Below, piece after piece: positions 7,601-8,868 of a DNA stretch of 8,868 nt. The stretch spans positions 1-8,868 of the forward strand of contig JALOMK010000067.1 of the NCBI GenBank assembly GCA_025455505.1, read 5' to 3'. How positions within the stretch are numbered: the first letter of the stretch is position 1; every line of letters begins with the position of its first letter. The notes beneath the pieces were generated by a model, which did not search any database, had not been told where the DNA came from, and saw nothing but the letters and a program-made list of their open reading frames with translations. The translations under genes were made by a program, and so were the position numbers. The stretch is from Bacteroidales bacterium. GTDB taxonomy: Bacteria > Bacteroidota > Bacteroidia > Bacteroidales > VadinHA17.

Positions 7601-7866
7601 TTGACAACTGTCTGTCCCTGTGCTGCCATCTCCTTGGGAGTATAGCCGACAAAGGAGAAAACTAGGGTTACATCGGCACTTGTAACCTCAATGGAATACT
7701 TGCCGTCGGTGCCGGTAAGCGCTCCCTGGTTCGTGCCCCTGACCTGAACAGTCGCACCCGGGAGACCGGCTCCCTGGGAGTCTGTGACTGTTCCTGTAAT
7801 TGTTATTTTCTGGGCATAGGTTGCAGCCGATGCCAGAAACAACAGGATCATCAGAACTTTTTTCAT
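4654..7866 (-). CDS. SusC/RagA-family TonB-linked outer-membrane transporter
   Basis: A 1070-residue SusC/RagA-type TonB-dependent transporter that imports a ligand across the outer membrane with the SusD-like lipoprotein encoded downstream. Residues 1-18 are a Sec signal (cleavage after TYA). Residues about 22-95 form a carboxypeptidase-D regulatory-like beta domain (ITGTVTDSQGAGLPGATVQV), then the TonB box region EEVVVVGYG at 100-108. The plug follows from about 112, including the SusC signature with LIDGVEGDPSLLNPNDIASV and SILKDAASASIYG (roughly 178-210). The rest is the 22-strand barrel, with the conserved DMNGDG loop and an aromatic C-terminus SFGLNVTF for outer-membrane assembly. Length is typical. 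There is no STN domain at the N-terminus, so direct sigma/anti-sigma signalling through this protein is not expected. It is the first gene of the apparent susC-susD-EEP operon. No Shine-Dalgarno precedes the ATG, only an AT-rich leader, normal in this phylum. Confidence 0.96.
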   Translation of the reverse strand: MKKVLMILLFLASAATYAQKITITGTVTDSQGAGLPGATVQVRGTNQGALTGTDGKYSIEVTSADVTLVFSFVGYTPKEMAAQGQTVVNVILSEDVKGLEEVVVVGYGTQKKLNLTAAVDQVTSERLENRPVANVTQGLQGVMPNLNIRVLDGKPIQAPSYNIRGTTSIGQGGSALVLIDGVEGDPSLLNPNDIASVSILKDAASASIYGARGAFGVVLITTKNPTKGRTSVTVSSNFAVKQPIGVPDFVTDGYTYARMFSEAFVNGDGSFPQNVNKTQKFSQAYLDAFRAKVESGQPYNEVEIDPATGEYVYFASTDYYDALYKDNTLASDNNVTITGSGDKTTFLLSGRYMTQNGLFTWNTDDYSMVNFRAKGSIQVTPWLIIDNNTDYSQMNYHNPLNVGEGSGIWRNIGDEGHPTLPLFNPDGTITMSSVYTVGDFWYGKNGIDTKRGVFKNTTGFTSQFFNNTFRIKGDFTFRSTQNNSETKRVQVPYSNKPGTVAYVGTTTNDLAVDQRETQYIATNLYSEYENTFGGSHYVKVLLGYNYEQSTYNRLATQRNGVIYEDATDMNLALGQSIVTGGGYEKWVILGGFSRINYAFKDRYLLELNARYDGSSKFPADQRFAFFPSVSGGWRLSKESFWNVSPKIISDIKLRASYGSLGNGNINSYVYQEQFSISQASYILNGVRPQRTNNPSVLPDGITWETSTTTDIGLDFAMLSDRLRFVGDYYIRNTTDMYTIGLTLPQVFGATPPKGNYADLQTKGWELTLTWRDKFNVGSKPLNYSFRFTLADNKAEITRYNNPDKLLSDYYEGQTIGEIWGYTTEGFFIDQADVDSHAKQSPQMRASPTNLWFAGDIKLKDMNGDGFVNIGTNRVSDPGDRSIIGNSAAHYNYSATFEADWNNIFFSAFFQGVGKQQWYPSVESESFWGQYNRPYNNVPIWHLGNMWTPENINAYLPRTMSRAASNNTSRELGVVQTKYLQNIAYLRLKNLQLGYNLPKQWVSKIGASDLRVYVSGENIWTWSPLYDIVGKGHIDVENTGPSDQVFTSGNAGDGYNYPMLSSFSFGLNVTF

Positions 7867-7898
7867 AGATTAATTAAAGATTAGTTAGTATTAGGGTT

Positions 7899-7932
7899 CA
7901 AATAAATACAGGTTAATGATTTTTTGTACAAA
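7899..7932 (-). promoter_or_regulatory. Candidate promoter of the susC-susD-EEP operon
   Basis: On the minus strand TTTG (7932-7929) is followed after 22 bases by TTTATTTG (7906-7899), one mismatch from the Bacteroidota -7 box TAnnTTTG. Spacing is slightly longer than the usual 19-21. It would give a leader of about 25 bases. An alternative -7 box is CATATTTG (7936-7929), also one mismatch, but its only upstream partner is ATTG at 24 bases. Neither is strong, so a regulator or an alternative sigma factor may be needed. Confidence 0.3.
7923..7932. promoter_or_regulatory. 10-bp palindrome TTTGTACAAA in the susC promoter region
   Basis: A perfect 10-bp palindrome overlapping both promoter candidates. 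A second perfect palindrome is centred 27 bp further upstream of susC. Palindromes of this size can be dimeric regulator half-sites, but in AT-rich DNA a 10-bp palindrome also occurs by chance. Confidence 0.2.
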
Positions 7933-7949
7933 TATGCGATGCTTAGGTT

Positions 7950-7959
7950 ACAGCGCTGT
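7950..7959. promoter_or_regulatory. 10-bp palindrome ACAGCGCTGT upstream of the susC promoter candidates
   Basis: A perfect GC-rich palindrome standing out from AT-rich surroundings, upstream of both candidate -7 boxes. Its position would suit an activator or repressor site for the susC operon. No known operator was recognised. Confidence 0.25.
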
Positions 7960-8019
7960 TCAATTATTCCTAAGAGAAAATTAAGTGCTGCACGGGCCAA
8001 AATACAATTAATATTTAAA

Positions 8020-8052
8020 GTTACAAAACGATTACATTTCCGTTACAAAAAA
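8020..8052. repeat. Three 11-bp phased TTACA units upstream of susC
   Basis: Units gttacaaaacg (8020-8030), attacatttcc (8031-8041) and gttacaaaaaa (8042-8052) place TTACA at 8021, 8032 and 8043, exactly 11 bp apart, so all three face the same side of the helix. The first and third share nine identical bases (gttacaaaa). Similar gttata and gttaaaa words follow at 8058 and 8068, with A-tracts between. This could be a direct-repeat activator site or an intrinsically curved upstream element, about 155-185 bp from the susC start. Confidence 0.35.
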
Positions 8053-8136
8053 AAGTAGTTATAAAAAGTTAAAATCAGGTTCACCAGTTTGAAATACCGG
8101 ATTAATGAAATTCAAAAAGGACTCTGAAACAATCAG

Positions 8137-8868
8137 TCAGTCAAAATTAATATTCTTGAAGTCAGCCATGTCAAGAGCCTCTTTCCTGAGTTTTCTCTCA
8201 TCGGACCCGCCGGTGAACTTTTCAAGACGCGAAAGCCCGAACAGGGCATATGCCCTGTGCTCATTGGCATAACTTCCATACTGTATGATTGCTGCGATAC
8301 CGTTGCGGTAGAGACGACCGGCCTCGGTTAAATTTTTGTAATACTTCTCGTTCAGAATTCCTTTATAGATCATCAGGTAGCCTGTAAAAAGAGGATTCCT
8401 GCTCATGTTTTCGACTTCCGATAAAAAGGACGCTGCCTCGCCATAACGAGCAGCAATGAGAAGGCTTTTTATTCGCTGGCATGCATACAGAATATTGCCG
8501 GGGTAGGCTGAACTGAGTGTCGCTGAATATTCTGCCGCCTTCCTGAAATCAGTTTCAAAGCTCATATACAGGCCTGACAGGAACAGTATAGTTTCGGCCC
8601 TTAACATTATCCCTTCACGCGAGGCTTTGTTCAGGTCGGAGAGTCCCTCCACCCTGTTGCCCTCCGGGAAAAGCATTGCAAGAGGTTTGTAAACCGGATA
8701 CACTTCGGGATAAACAACCCGGTAATAATTATATAAACCTGTAAAAAACAGGAAATCGCTGTAAGATTCCCTGAATTTGAATGCTATGCGAAGATACTTG
8801 TATGTACTTGCCGCCAGGGGAATGGCTTCCCTGCTGAGATCATTCTCAGAATAAAAAAGGAAAGCGAT
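8137..8868 (-). CDS. TPR-like helical-repeat protein, 5' end beyond window (partial)
   Basis: The frame is open from the stop at 8137 to the window edge, giving the last 243 residues of a longer protein. A GTG at 8701-8703 is only an internal valine: the translation continues upstream through helix-like sequence (for example STYKYLRIAFKFRESYSDFL) without a stop. The visible part is almost entirely alpha-helical with repeated small/aromatic patterns typical of tetratricopeptide solenoids, such as RAETILFLSGLYMSFETDF, KAAEYSATLSSAYPG and EHRAYALFGLSRLEK. A distinctive GLYNYYRVVYPEVYP segment lies about 44-58 residues in from the edge, and several Bacteroidota TPR proteins have a similar Gly-x-Tyr-x-Tyr helix. 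Such proteins usually serve as scaffolds for protein-protein contact. No catalytic motif is visible, and localisation is unknown because the N-terminus is missing. It is co-directional with susC but separated by 270 bp. Coding status is strong; the family call is moderate. Confidence 0.75.
   Translation of the reverse strand: MAFLFYSENDLSREAIPLAASTYKYLRIAFKFRESYSDFLFFTGLYNYYRVVYPEVYPVYKPLAMLFPEGNRVEGLSDLNKASREGIMLRAETILFLSGLYMSFETDFRKAAEYSATLSSAYPGNILYACQRIKSLLIAARYGEAASFLSEVENMSRNPLFTGYLMIYKGILNEKYYKNLTEAGRLYRNGIAAIIQYGSYANEHRAYALFGLSRLEKFTGGSDERKLRKEALDMADFKNINFD

Larger units (their letters stand above)
7867..8136. other. AT-rich intergenic region upstream of susC
   Basis: 270 bases lie between the end of the TPR-like gene and the susC start, with no coding frame of note. 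The gap is long compared with the 19 bp between susC and susD, so it probably contains the susC operon promoter and control sites. Promoter-like boxes, two 10-bp palindromes and a phased triple repeat inside it are listed separately. No convincing intrinsic terminator was found after the TPR-like stop at 8137, so read-through into susC cannot be excluded. Confidence 0.6.

Noticed and set aside
8137..8703. GTG at 8703 as the true start of the TPR-like gene
   Set aside because: The open frame continues upstream to the window edge with matching helical composition, so GTG is an internal Val codon.
1..8868. CRISPR arrays, tRNA/rRNA genes, insertion sequences, phage or defence genes
   Set aside because: No regularly spaced long repeats, no cloverleaf or rRNA-like sequence, and no transposase, integrase or nuclease-helicase defence modules were seen; all sizeable genes are accounted for.

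Overview
The window carries five chromosomal protein genes plus regulatory and hairpin sequence, and looks like a member of the Bacteroidota, probably a Bacteroidales-type environmental or gut lineage. The evidence is an adjacent SusC/SusD pair (outer-membrane TonB-dependent transporter plus surface lipoprotein), which is diagnostic of this phylum. Strong Shine-Dalgarno sequences are absent ahead of the minus-strand genes, and promoter-like sequence resembles the Bacteroidota TTTG / TAnnTTTG type. No rRNA, tRNA, CRISPR array, transposase or integrase was seen.

Layout from left to right. Positions 1-165 hold no gene that can be assigned with confidence, only a nested inverted repeat. Then comes a minus-strand lipoprotein of the phosphotriesterase (PTE) amidohydrolase family (166-1179). 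It is divergent from a plus-strand cytosolic 5'(3')-deoxyribonucleotidase of the HAD superfamily (1291-1809). A 12-bp perfect-stem hairpin (1848-1896) sits at the convergent junction and probably terminates transcription from both sides. The rest of the window is on the minus strand: SusC-like transporter (7866 to 4654), 19 bp, SusD-like lipoprotein (4634 to 2868), a short spacer with an 18-bp RNA-style hairpin, then a secreted endonuclease/exonuclease/phosphatase (EEP) family hydrolase (2773 to 1916). This reads as a three-gene operon. Upstream of susC is a 270-bp AT-rich intergenic region with promoter-like boxes, two 10-bp palindromes and a helically spaced triple repeat. At the right edge is the 3' part of a helical-repeat (TPR-like) protein that runs off the window.

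Working model (inference): SusC and SusD capture and import a ligand across the outer membrane, and the co-transcribed EEP enzyme, exported by a signal peptide, cleaves a phosphodiester or phosphomonoester outside the cytoplasm. No glycoside hydrolase, polysaccharide lyase or sulfatase is visible, so the locus is not a classical glycan-degrading PUL as far as the window shows. Three different phosphoester-hydrolase-type folds (PTE, HAD deoxyribonucleotidase, EEP) within about 2.6 kb is suggestive of phosphorus or nucleic-acid scavenging, but the three genes lie in at least three transcription units, so a shared pathway is not demonstrated. I found no convincing evidence for a wholly undescribed system. 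The most distinctive elements are the SusCD-EEP pairing, the strand-specific hairpin between susD and the EEP gene, and the phased repeats upstream of susC.
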